From positions 1 through 47,643 of the forward strand of contig CAYWAP010000012.1 of assembly GCA_964456525.1 (NCBI GenBank): a stretch of DNA of 47,643 nt, given 5' to 3'. Under the pieces are notes generated by a model. That model worked only from the letters and a program-made list of their open reading frames with translations. It ran no database searches and was not told the DNA's origin. This DNA comes from Onthomonas sp964456525. GTDB lineage: Bacteria; Bacillota; Clostridia; Oscillospirales; Oscillospiraceae. The translations under genes were made by a program, and so were the position numbers. Each line of letters begins with the position of its first letter. Position 1 is the stretch's first letter. Positions 24,226-31,603 of this stretch are shown piece by piece.

Positions 24226-25584
24226 TCAGGGATGAACCTCAGCAAAACGGTCGAGCATCGCCGCGCCAATCTTGCAGCCGCGGATGAGCAACTCCACGGG
24301 CACATTTTCGTTCGGCGCGTGGTCATGCTGCTGGGCATCGGCAAAGGGGACAAAAATGCAGGGCGCCTTGAGAATCTGGTTGAACACCGTGAAGGGGCCG
24401 GAGCCGCCCAGACCCGGGTAAATCAAAGGCTCCTCACCCCAGAGCTCAGTGACGATCTGAACCACAGGGGCCACGAAGGGATTTTCAATGGGGGTGAATG
24501 CCGCATCGGAGCCTACGCCCTCCACATGGACGCTCTCCCCGCCCAATTTGGTGAGGAAGTTGGTAAAATCCTCCCGCTTCTTTTCAGAACTTTGGCCGGG
24601 ACCAAGACGCATATCCACCCAGCAGGACGCCTCATGGGGAACGATATTCTTGGTTCCCGTCACATTTCCCGCGGTGATGCAGCCGATGTTAATCGTTGGC
24701 TCATACATGAACCTGGTGAAGAACTCCACGGAATCCATGCTGCCGTCAAAGTCCGGGCTTTCCCAAAGTTCCACGAACGGAGTCAGATCCGATGGGATCT
24801 TTCGGATTTCCTGAAGTTCCCGCTCGGTGGGGAGCCGGAGGTCGTCATAGAACCCGGGAATCGTGACCTTTCCGTTCTCATCTTTGAGGGCGCTTAAGAG
24901 CTTGACCAGCTTCCACACCGGATTGGGGAGCACCGACCCCCACTGGGAGTGGACATCGCTGCTGGGGCCCTGGACGGTAACCTTCATGGAGCTGATCCCC
25001 TTGAGCCCGAGAATGATGACGGGCTTGCCGCTTGCGTGGACGTTGCTGTCGGACCAGATCGTAATGTCAGCGCGGAGCAGATCCAGGTGGGAGGAGACAA
25101 AATCCGCGAGATCCACGCTGCCAATTTCTTCCTCACCCTCGACCAGGTATTTGAGGTTGACATTGGGTTCCCCTTTGACTGCGCGATAGGCCTGATAGGC
25201 CTTGATATGCGCATAGATCTGGCCCTTGTTGTCGCCCACGCCGCGGGCATAGATCCGGCCGTCCCGAATGACCGGCTCATAGGGGTCGCTGTCCCATTCC
25301 GCGAGATCCCCCTCCGGCTGAACATCATAGTGGCCGTAGATCAGAACGGTCGGGCGGCCGGGAATCTGCGGGCCTTCCCCATAGACCACAGGGTTATGGG
25401 CTGTGGGATAGATGGCGGTCTTCAGACCGCACGCCTGCATCATCTCCGAAAATTTCTCGGCACAGGTCTGGATGTCCGCCTCATGGCTGGGCAGCGGACT
25501 GACGCTGGGAATACGAACCAGCTCGAACAGGCCGTCCAGGAATTCGCCCTCATGGGCTTCAATGTAATCATACACTTTTTGCAT
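24226..25584 (-). CDS. M20 family metallopeptidase (dipeptidase-like)
   Basis: 452 aa. Two-zinc hydrolase of the ArgE/DapE/PepV/CNDP type. Metal and catalytic residues visible: His and Asp in YGHYDVQP (about residue 84), Asp in GVGDNKG, catalytic Glu pair in EGEEEIGS, Asp in SDSNVH, and His in QQHDHAPNE near the C-terminus. A lid domain with DVHSQWGS lies between. AAAGGAGG precedes the ATG. It is the last gene of the transporter-PPC-M20 operon (15 bases after PPC), which suggests it cleaves a peptide or acyl-amino acid brought in by the transporter. Substrate unknown. Confidence 0.93.
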   Translation of the reverse strand: MQKVYDYIEAHEGEFLDGLFELVRIPSVSPLPSHEADIQTCAEKFSEMMQACGLKTAIYPTAHNPVVYGEGPQIPGRPTVLIYGHYDVQPEGDLAEWDSDPYEPVIRDGRIYARGVGDNKGQIYAHIKAYQAYRAVKGEPNVNLKYLVEGEEEIGSVDLADFVSSHLDLLRADITIWSDSNVHASGKPVIILGLKGISSMKVTVQGPSSDVHSQWGSVLPNPVWKLVKLLSALKDENGKVTIPGFYDDLRLPTERELQEIRKIPSDLTPFVELWESPDFDGSMDSVEFFTRFMYEPTINIGCITAGNVTGTKNIVPHEASCWVDMRLGPGQSSEKKREDFTNFLTKLGGESVHVEGVGSDAAFTPIENPFVAPVVQIVTELWGEEPLIYPGLGGSGPFTVFNQILKAPCIFVPFADAQQHDHAPNENVPVELLIRGCKIGAAMLDRFAEVHP

Positions 25585-25599
25585 ACAGATACGCCTCCT

Positions 25600-26016
25600 T
25601 TATAAATTCATTTGATACCACGGTCCGCACTTGGTTTTCTCGATGTTTGCGCCGGTGTCCTCAATCCAAATTTCGGCCATATTTTGCACGACCCCTTCCA
25701 GCAGGTGCCCGCCAAATACGCTGTTTGTGCTGTCGGCAACGGTGGCGTGGAGATGGGGAAACGCCTTCCCCTCCACCATGGTCACATTGCCCACCAGCGC
25801 CGTCATTTCCATATCCGGATCTGTGCCGACTTTGGTATGATACCGGCCGATGCTGTTTCCCCATACGCCGACCTTCACATGCTGAAGGCCGCCAATTCCC
25901 GTCACGATGGCTGCCCGAATGTTTTCACAATCGCAGATCTCACCGATCGAGGAGAGAATATCATCGCCTGTTTCCAGCTTCACGCAAACATAGTTTCCAG
26001 TTCTTTGATAATTCAT
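25600..26016 (-). CDS. Stand-alone PPC (DUF296) domain protein
   Basis: 138 aa, one PPC domain with no AT-hook. Family signs: CENIRAAIVTGIGGLQHV, the conserved PHLHATVADSTNSVFGGHL with three His that bind a metal in solved relatives, and the end MAEIWIEDTG. In plants PPC domains sit on DNA-binding proteins; bacterial single-domain forms form trimers of unknown role. Its place between a transporter and an M20 peptidase points to a metabolic or metal-dependent job rather than DNA binding; this is inference. Ribosome site AGGAT. Cotranscribed. Confidence 0.88.
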   Translation of the reverse strand: MNYQRTGNYVCVKLETGDDILSSIGEICDCENIRAAIVTGIGGLQHVKVGVWGNSIGRYHTKVGTDPDMEMTALVGNVTMVEGKAFPHLHATVADSTNSVFGGHLLEGVVQNMAEIWIEDTGANIEKTKCGPWYQMNL

Positions 26017-26066
26017 GTTTTATCCTATCCAATTTTCTTCAGAAAATCGCCGAGATCATGGGTAAC

Positions 26067-27248
26067 TTACGCAAAAATCATCGGCCCAACGATGGCGGCA
26101 ACAAAGACGGAGGCAATCGTGACGGTGACGAAGCCTGCAATGACCATCTGCGGCATGACAAAGCCCAGCAGTTTGTCGGACTCCTCCTGATCGAGATGCA
26201 TCCCGCGAACCACGTCCTCACAGAGGAACTGGGAAAACGGGTAACCAAACATCGCCGCGGGGCCGAGGGACGCCGCAAGCCGCCAATCCACTTTCAAAAT
26301 AATCCCCATGATCATGCTGCCCAGTGACAGAGAGATCACGCCGACCGTCAGCAAAACCACCAGCGGGAGAATGAAGCTGATCAGATTTTCCAGCGTCAGG
26401 GAGGAAAATGCCCCGATCAGCATGGCCATAAAGGCGAACATAAAGAAGTCATAAAATTTAGACTTTTGCAGGGAATTGCGATCCAGGAAGCCGATCTCGG
26501 TCAGGATGACGCCGAGGAGCAGCGCCGCAATCGCAGAGGGGAAATTGCCGCCGGTGGCGCTGTTGATGAACTGCGCGGCAAAGCCCACAAGAGCGAGCTT
26601 GGCGAGGATTAAATACTTGGTGTTGAAATGCTCGGGCACCGGCTTCAGGAGGCAGATGTTGAACTGCCGGATCTCCTTGCTCTCCTGGGCAATCACGCCG
26701 TCAATGCCAACGGAGGTGGCATGGACGCAGTATTTGCGCAGCAGGAAGGAGGAAACCGGAACGCCGAACAGAAGCTGCACCACATTGAACAGCATCGCAA
26801 GGGCCGCCAGATCAGCCCGGCCCGCGTCCGTCGCCACTTCCGCGACCATGGCAGAGGCCACGGCGCCGCCCGAAATCGGGGAGATGGCGAGAAGGCCAAT
26901 TTCACGGCCAAAGAGCGCCACGCCGACCACGCCAACGGCTACGCCCATAACCACCAGGGAGAACAGGCACATCAGCACCGTCTTCCACTGTTTGAGCAGG
27001 TCATTCAAGCTGACCATTGTGCCCAGGTTTGCGACGATGACCATCTGGCCAAACAGGCTCGTCATGGCGGCGAGACCGAGATCCGCCGGCTGGGTGGTCG
27101 GAATGATTCCCGTCAGGTATCCGATGATGTAAATCGCGGATGCCGTCAGCAGGCCGGAGATGACGCCTTTTGTTTTGCTGTTGCAAAGATCTCCGATCCA
27201 GAACGAGACGCATAGGACGAGCAGCCCAAAACAACCATAAGTCCACAT
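26067..27248 (-). CDS. Membrane transporter (family uncertain, GltS-like layout)
   Basis: 393 aa with about 11 hydrophobic segments and few charged loops. A re-entrant-loop-like motif LLAISPISGGAVASAMV lies in the first half and LAASLGPAAMFGYPFSQF in the second, an arrangement seen in secondary transporters such as the glutamate:Na+ symporters. I cannot place it firmly in one family. GGAGGTAA precedes the ATG. First gene of the operon with PPC and M20, read from a strong promoter with a palindrome just downstream, and divergent from a TetR gene. A small anionic or peptide-like substrate is inferred from the peptidase. Confidence 0.8.
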   Translation of the reverse strand: MWTYGCFGLLVLCVSFWIGDLCNSKTKGVISGLLTASAIYIIGYLTGIIPTTQPADLGLAAMTSLFGQMVIVANLGTMVSLNDLLKQWKTVLMCLFSLVVMGVAVGVVGVALFGREIGLLAISPISGGAVASAMVAEVATDAGRADLAALAMLFNVVQLLFGVPVSSFLLRKYCVHATSVGIDGVIAQESKEIRQFNICLLKPVPEHFNTKYLILAKLALVGFAAQFINSATGGNFPSAIAALLLGVILTEIGFLDRNSLQKSKFYDFFMFAFMAMLIGAFSSLTLENLISFILPLVVLLTVGVISLSLGSMIMGIILKVDWRLAASLGPAAMFGYPFSQFLCEDVVRGMHLDQEESDKLLGFVMPQMVIAGFVTVTIASVFVAAIVGPMIFA

Positions 27249-27288
27249 AAATTTTTTACCTCCATTTCTTTTTTCTGCACTGAACTAT

Positions 27289-27310
27289 GTACTAGAACAG
27301 GTTCTAATAC
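27289..27310. promoter_or_regulatory. Palindromic operator candidate for the TetR regulator
   Basis: Arms TAGAAC (27293-27298) and GTTCTA (27301-27306) around AG, extended by GTA (27289-27291) and TAC (27308-27310) with one unpaired base each side: a 22-bp near-perfect palindrome. It sits directly past the -10 of the transporter promoter, where a bound repressor would block transcription. Confidence 0.75.
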
Positions 27311-27319
27311 TTGTTTCAC

Positions 27320-27348
27320 ATAATATCACGTTAAAGCGAAGATGTCAA
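27320..27348 (-). promoter_or_regulatory. Strong sigma-A promoter of the transporter operon
   Basis: On the minus strand TTGACA (complement of 27343-27348), 17-base spacer, TATTAT (complement of 27320-27325). Confidence 0.85.
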
Positions 27349-27365
27349 GCAAAAATCTTTTTTAT

Positions 27366-27394
27366 TTGACTTTTTTTCAAATGTGTGATACATT
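27366..27394 (+). promoter_or_regulatory. Promoter of the TetR gene
   Basis: TTGACT (27366-27371), 17-base spacer, TACATT (27389-27394), back to back with the transporter promoter. Confidence 0.75.
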
Positions 27395-27434
27395 TTTACA
27401 GCATGATATCAGATAAGGATGTGCTTTCATAAAA

Positions 27435-28043
27435 ATGGCGAAAGAAAAACGGGGAGCGAATACCCGTCAGAAAATTCTGGACGCAGGCATCGAACTGATG
27501 AAAACAGAAGGGTTTGAAAGCCTGACCATTCGAAAGATTTGTGAGCATGCTGGCGTATCCGTCGGCTCTTTTTATCATTTTTTCAACTCAAAAGATGAAC
27601 TGTTTGCTGAATTCCAAATGCACAAAGACGCCCAGTCCGCAAACCTGCTGGAGGAACACGGGCTGCTGGAGTACATCGTCGCCCTGTACTTGCAGCATAT
27701 TGATAACTGCCGGGAGATGGGCGTTGAATTTACATCCAATTACTACAACCCCAGAAACAGGGCCTTCAACATCCACACCCGCCGCCCCGGCAGCTACCCG
27801 GCCTCCCTTTACGGCCCCCTCCTGGCAGATGCACAGAGCAGAGGGGACGTGAAAGGTCTGCTGCCGGCCTATGCCATCGTGGAGGATCTCCGCGCCATCG
27901 TGGTCGGAAATGTGTTCATCTGGTGCTCCTCGGATGGGATGTGGGACGTCCGCTCCAACACGGAACGGATGCTTCGGACCTACCTGCAAACGATTTTCAC
28001 CGATGCGTACTTTGAGCGCTTTCCCGAAAGCAGATACGAGTAG
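27435..28043 (+). CDS. TetR/AcrR family transcriptional regulator
   Basis: 202 aa. N-terminal helix-turn-helix NTRQKILDAGIELMKTEGF and SLTIRKICEHAGVSVGSFYHFFNSKDEL (residues about 8-60), then an all-helical ligand domain with several Tyr and Trp. The ribosome site is poor (AAGGAT is 14 bases upstream), so expression is probably low. It is divergent from the transporter-PPC-M20 operon and most likely represses it through the 27289 palindrome, released by a substrate or product. The ligand is unknown. Confidence 0.93.
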   Translation: MAKEKRGANTRQKILDAGIELMKTEGFESLTIRKICEHAGVSVGSFYHFFNSKDELFAEFQMHKDAQSANLLEEHGLLEYIVALYLQHIDNCREMGVEFTSNYYNPRNRAFNIHTRRPGSYPASLYGPLLADAQSRGDVKGLLPAYAIVEDLRAIVVGNVFIWCSSDGMWDVRSNTERMLRTYLQTIFTDAYFERFPESRYE

Positions 28044-28090
28044 TATGCCCCGCCTTTGCCCAAATTGCCCCCGGATTGCAAAAATAAATT

Positions 28091-28129
28091 GCCCCATCCC
28101 TCGCGATTGAGGGATGGGGCTTTGTTTTG
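28091..28129. terminator. Bidirectional intrinsic terminator
   Basis: GCCCCATCCCTC (28091-28102) pairs perfectly with 28109-28120 around GCGATT; TTTGTTTT follows on plus and AATTTATTTTT on minus. It serves TetR and the converging PadR operon. Confidence 0.9.
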
Positions 28130-28197
28130 GTTGGGCCGGTCAGCCGATTCCGGTTCCGTCTGGCGGAGCAGGCCGGGGTATATCATCCGCCGCCTTC

Positions 28198-28533
28198 CTA
28201 GAAAAAGAGGATCGGCCAACTGATATGAACCACCGCCAGCAGCAGGATGAGCAGGCACAGGCTCACGAGCACAGAAAGGCACACTCGGATGTATTTACGG
28301 CTGCGGATGCGCCGGACGATCGCCTGGGTATCGGCGGCGGCGAGGTAGTCCTTCACCGCCTGCTGGGGCGGGCCAAAGGCCTGCGCAATGGCCTCCACAC
28401 TCTCCGGCGGCTGCTCCGAAAAATAGTCGGAAATGGACTGGGCCAACCGAACCAGATAGTCCCTTTCCGCCTTCCCCAGAACGGGAAAAAACAGGGCCGC
28501 CTGTTGGATATAGGTTTGAATGGTGCTGTTCAT
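28198..28533 (-). CDS. Small membrane protein, paralog of the 28604 gene (DUF6120/DUF1700-like)
   Basis: 111 aa. A soluble helical N-terminus (QQAALFFPVLGKAERDYLVRL and QAFGPPQQAVKDYLAA, about residues 10-68), then one transmembrane helix near the C-terminus (LSVLVSLCLLILLLAVV). It is clearly related to the upstream protein: both share LFP-V/I-LG, GPP and a late transmembrane helix. This layout, with a PadR regulator, resembles the anti-sigma-like or regulatory membrane proteins of the DUF1700/HAAS group. Function unknown. Last gene of the padR operon. Confidence 0.75.
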   Translation of the reverse strand: MNSTIQTYIQQAALFFPVLGKAERDYLVRLAQSISDYFSEQPPESVEAIAQAFGPPQQAVKDYLAAADTQAIVRRIRSRKYIRVCLSVLVSLCLLILLLAVVHISWPILFF

Positions 28534-28603
28534 GGAAATCCACCCGCTTGTTTACGAAAATTGTCCTGGGGCGGCGGGGCAAAGGCTCTCTTCCCCGCAG
28601 CCC

Positions 28604-28984
28604 TCATCCGATCGCCGTAGAAGTACCCTTCATGCTATCCAGAGCCTCTATCAGGCCGGTATACTCTTGCCACATCAACACAAAAAAGAGAACGAGCGCC
28701 AGGAGCAGCACAACCAGCGCGCAGAGGGAAATCCGCCGCCACCGCCGGGCCTTTTTCATTCGCTCCATCAAATACTCCGGTTTGGCGGCGTCCAGATAGC
28801 TGACCACCACATCCTCCGGCGGCCCGTACCGGGCGATCACCATCTCTATATAGGCCGGTGTCCGCTCCCCAAAGCAATCCCGGATGTTGGACTCCATGTG
28901 GGCCAGGTAGGTCTTCTCCGGCCGGCCCAGAATGGGAAAGAGTGCCCGGGCCTCCCGCATGTATGCTCTAATTCCGTCAGTCAT
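28604..28984 (-). CDS. Small membrane protein with HAAS/DUF1700-like layout
   Basis: 126 aa. N-terminal helical part with REARALFPILGRPEKTYLAHM and RYGPPEDVVVSYLDAA, then a basic stretch (KKARRWRR) and one transmembrane helix (LCALVVLLLALVLFFVLMW) with a short outer tail. The FGxP/YGPPEDV pattern is typical of the domain found next to PadR regulators. Its ATG overlaps the padR stop by 8 bases, so it is coupled to padR. Probably a membrane partner that tunes PadR or the ABC exporter; this is inference. Confidence 0.78.
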   Translation of the reverse strand: MTDGIRAYMREARALFPILGRPEKTYLAHMESNIRDCFGERTPAYIEMVIARYGPPEDVVVSYLDAAKPEYLMERMKKARRWRRISLCALVVLLLALVLFFVLMWQEYTGLIEALDSMKGTSTAIG

Positions 28985-29336
28985 GGTTTCCCTCCGGCGC
29001 CGCAGTGTCCAGGGTTTGGAAAAACTGGTTTACCCCCTGGCACACCTGCTGATATTGCTGGGAGATCGCGGCCAGATACTCCCTCCCCTGAGGTTCCAGG
29101 TGGTAGTAAATCCGCCTCCGCTTCCGGCCCACCAGGACAGAGTGCTCGCTGATCAGCCCATCCTGCTCCAGCTTATAGGCCACGGTGTAGATGGTGTTGG
29201 GAGAGATGGTCAGCAGACCGCCGGAATAGTCTTCAATTGTCTTGGTGATGTCGTAGACATAGCTGTCCTTTCGGGTCAGAAGAGACAAAAACAGAATCTC
29301 TGTGACGCCGGTGAGGAAGAAATTTTTATTAGACAT
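28977..29336 (-). CDS. PadR family transcriptional regulator
   Basis: 119 aa. Winged-helix of the PadR type: LTGVTEILFLSLLTRKDSYVYDI, then SPNTIYTVAYKLEQDGLI and RRRIYYHLEPQGREYL (wing), and a C-terminal dimer helix. ATG-29336 follows GAGAGGAA at nine bases; the longer frame upstream is rejected. First gene of the operon with two small membrane proteins, and divergent from the ABC exporter, which it probably represses. PadR proteins often respond to drugs or phenolics; the signal here is unknown. Confidence 0.93.
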   Translation of the reverse strand: MSNKNFFLTGVTEILFLSLLTRKDSYVYDITKTIEDYSGGLLTISPNTIYTVAYKLEQDGLISEHSVLVGRKRRRIYYHLEPQGREYLAAISQQYQQVCQGVNQFFQTLDTAAPEGNHD

Positions 29337-29370
29337 ATCACGGAGTTCCTCTCGCCATCTATGATAATTG

Positions 29371-29399
29371 ATTATACCAGCAATCAAATGGAAACTCAA
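29371..29399 (-). promoter_or_regulatory. Promoter of the padR operon
   Basis: Minus strand TTGAGT (complement of 29394-29399), 17-base spacer, TATAAT (complement of 29371-29376). Confidence 0.8.
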
Positions 29400-29422
29400 T
29401 AATCCGGACACCAAAATATGTG

Positions 29423-29451
29423 TTGACAAAATAAATGAGATATGGTAATCT
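29423..29451 (+). promoter_or_regulatory. Promoter of the ABC exporter operon
   Basis: TTGACA (29423-29428), 17-base spacer, TAATCT (29446-29451). The inverted repeat GTAAT/ATTAC (29445-29458) covers the -10. Confidence 0.75.
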
Positions 29452-29464
29452 AAATTACGACAAG

Positions 29465-29490
29465 GAAATGATTTTGACAAATATCATTTC
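29465..29490. promoter_or_regulatory. Inverted repeat, possible PadR operator
   Basis: GAAATGAT (29465-29472) and ATCATTTC (29483-29490) form 8-bp arms 10 bases apart just past the exporter promoter. A PadR dimer site is plausible but untested. Confidence 0.5.
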
Positions 29491-29554
29491 TAAATTCTAT
29501 TTGCTCTCTGCCTGCCGGCACAACATGTCATTTGGAAAGGAGCGGGTGAGTATC

Positions 29555-30919
29555 ATGAAATCTTTTCAGTACGCAAAAATCCATTTCATCCGAAACAGGA
29601 AACGGAATCTGGTCATTTCCCTGATCATCGCCGTGATTTTGCTGGCCGAGCTGCTGTGCTTCTGCCTCTCCTCCGCCGCGACCAGGGGGGAACAGGATGC
29701 GTTCATTTACAATGGAGCGGCCTTTCAGATCGACATCGACTCAGACCACTCCCTGACCGACTCGCTGCGGGACGCCATCACGGAGATCGACCACGTCACC
29801 GGGCTTTCGTGTTGGAGTCTCATCAACACTCCCGACACGATGACGGCGGAAACGCTGGTGCGCTCGGAGGATCACACCGGCTACACCTTTGAGGAGACGG
29901 ACGTCATGCGGGAACACGCCCATCAATTTGTGCTGATCGCAGACATTGATACCTCCGTAAGCTACCATATGAACGATCCCCATCTCTCCCTGACAGAGGG
30001 CGTCTTTCCAGACAGAGAAAACCAAGGGCTTCTGATCGAAAGCCGGGTGGCAGCGGCCAACGGCATCCAGTGCGGGGACATGATTACATTTTCACTGGGT
30101 GAGGATGACACCCTGTTCTCCCTTCCCGTATGTGGAATTTACACAGCGGACACCGATTTTGAGATTGCCGACCCAAACGAGTTTGATTATGAAGAATATT
30201 TCGCCGACGACGACGAACCCTTTGACCCTTACTGGGTCAGCCCATATAACTACATCTATGCCAGCTATGACGCCATCGCCGCCTTCACGGGGGAACCCAT
30301 CGGGCAAGATGGAACTGCACGCGTTTTTGTGGACTCCTATGACAGCATCGAGATTGTGTTGCCCCAGCTGAAGGAACTGCTGGGGGACGAGTACGAGCTC
30401 TATGATTCCGGCTCGACCTATTTGGAGGATTGGGGTTCGGTGCTGATTCTGGTGCGGAATTTCTCCCAGATCGTCTCGGGGCTGGTTGCGGTCACGGGGA
30501 TCCTTTTGGTTCTGATCATCATGACCTACTTTGCCATTCATTTCCAGTACGAGTGCGGCCTGATGATCATGATTGGCCAGTCCCGGCGGTCCATCCTCCT
30601 GCGCTACCTGCTGGTGGTTTTGATGATCGTCCTCTCCGCCGGGCTGCTGGCCACCCTGCTGTACTTCATCCTCGGGCCAATCCTGATTCAGATGATCGTG
30701 GATGCGGCCAATCTGTACGCACAGGGGACGGATGGATCCTACGGTTATTATGAAACCTCTCTGTCTGAACCTTTTTCGATGACCGCCAGCGTGTTGGATC
30801 TGTTCACGCCGGCATCCCTGCTGGCGTTTCTCGGGGTGGGCTGTGTGATTTTGGCCAGCACGGCGGCCATCCCCATCTGGTGTGTATTGCGTGCCCAGCC
30901 GAGACGGCTGTTGGAGTAA
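29555..30919 (+). CDS. ABC transporter permease (FtsX-like layout), first
   Basis: 454 aa. One transmembrane helix near residues 18-40 (NLVISLIIAVILLAELLCF), a large acidic extracytoplasmic part (about 45-300, with DHSLTD, EETDVMREH, EYFADDDEPFD) and three C-terminal helices around residues 315-440, the MacB/FtsX layout of exporters. It probably forms a heterodimer with the second permease around the ATPase encoded between them. Start ATG-29555 is 12 bases from AGGAG; GTG-29546, only three from it, is an alternative. First gene of the PadR-linked operon. Confidence 0.88.
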   Translation: MKSFQYAKIHFIRNRKRNLVISLIIAVILLAELLCFCLSSAATRGEQDAFIYNGAAFQIDIDSDHSLTDSLRDAITEIDHVTGLSCWSLINTPDTMTAETLVRSEDHTGYTFEETDVMREHAHQFVLIADIDTSVSYHMNDPHLSLTEGVFPDRENQGLLIESRVAAANGIQCGDMITFSLGEDDTLFSLPVCGIYTADTDFEIADPNEFDYEEYFADDDEPFDPYWVSPYNYIYASYDAIAAFTGEPIGQDGTARVFVDSYDSIEIVLPQLKELLGDEYELYDSGSTYLEDWGSVLILVRNFSQIVSGLVAVTGILLVLIIMTYFAIHFQYECGLMIMIGQSRRSILLRYLLVVLMIVLSAGLLATLLYFILGPILIQMIVDAANLYAQGTDGSYGYYETSLSEPFSMTASVLDLFTPASLLAFLGVGCVILASTAAIPIWCVLRAQPRRLLE

Positions 30920-30933
30920 AGGAGGCAGCGAAA

Positions 30934-31587
30934 ATGCTTAAAATGGAACACGTCAGTTTCTCCTATCCCAGGAGCAGAAAACATGCCAGCCGAACCGTTT
31001 TTAGCGATGTTTCGCTGGAATTTCACCCCGGAACGGTCTATGGGCTTTACGGCCCCTCCGGAATTGGAAAGACCACCTGCCTGGCCCTGCTGGGGGGTCT
31101 GGAGCAGCCCACGGCGGGCCACATCATTCTGGACGGAACCGACATCAAAGAAATCGGCGGAACCAGGCTGCGCAGTGAGCATGTCGCCTTTGTTTTTCAG
31201 GAGTTTCACCTGTTCCCCTACATGACCGCCATAGAAAACGTCATGATGGCGGTTCACGGCGACCGCTCCGCACGAGCTGACCAGCAGAAACGGGCAAAAG
31301 AACTGTTAACCGAATTGCAGATTCCGGAGGAAGATCAGGACCGGCCCACCTCCCGGCTGTCCGGCGGGCAAAAGCAGCGCGTGGGGATTGCCAGAGCGCT
31401 GATCACCAACGCCACCTATATCTTGGCAGATGAGCCGACAGGAAATCTCGACCGGGAGAACACGGAAATTATTATGGGGATTTTGAAACGGCTTGCCGCG
31501 GAGCAGAACAAGTGCGTGATCATCGTCACCCATTCCGACCGGGTCAAGGAGATCTGTGACCAAATCATCTTCCTGGAAGACCTGTAA
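30934..31587 (+). CDS. ABC transporter ATP-binding protein
   Basis: 217 aa, a MacB/LolD-type ATPase. Walker A GPSGIGKTT, Q-loop FVFQEFHLFPY, signature LSGGQKQRVGIARAL, Walker B YILADEPTGNLD and H-loop IIVTHSD are all intact. AAAGGAGG precedes ATG-30934, 14 bases after the first permease, and 16 bases before the second. Drives export or lateral release of an unknown substrate, possibly a peptide antibiotic or lipid, as is usual for PadR- or BceAB-like exporters. Confidence 0.95.
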   Translation: MLKMEHVSFSYPRSRKHASRTVFSDVSLEFHPGTVYGLYGPSGIGKTTCLALLGGLEQPTAGHIILDGTDIKEIGGTRLRSEHVAFVFQEFHLFPYMTAIENVMMAVHGDRSARADQQKRAKELLTELQIPEEDQDRPTSRLSGGQKQRVGIARALITNATYILADEPTGNLDRENTEIIMGILKRLAAEQNKCVIIVTHSDRVKEICDQIIFLEDL

Positions 31588-31603
31588 ACGGGGGAAACGC
31601 GCC

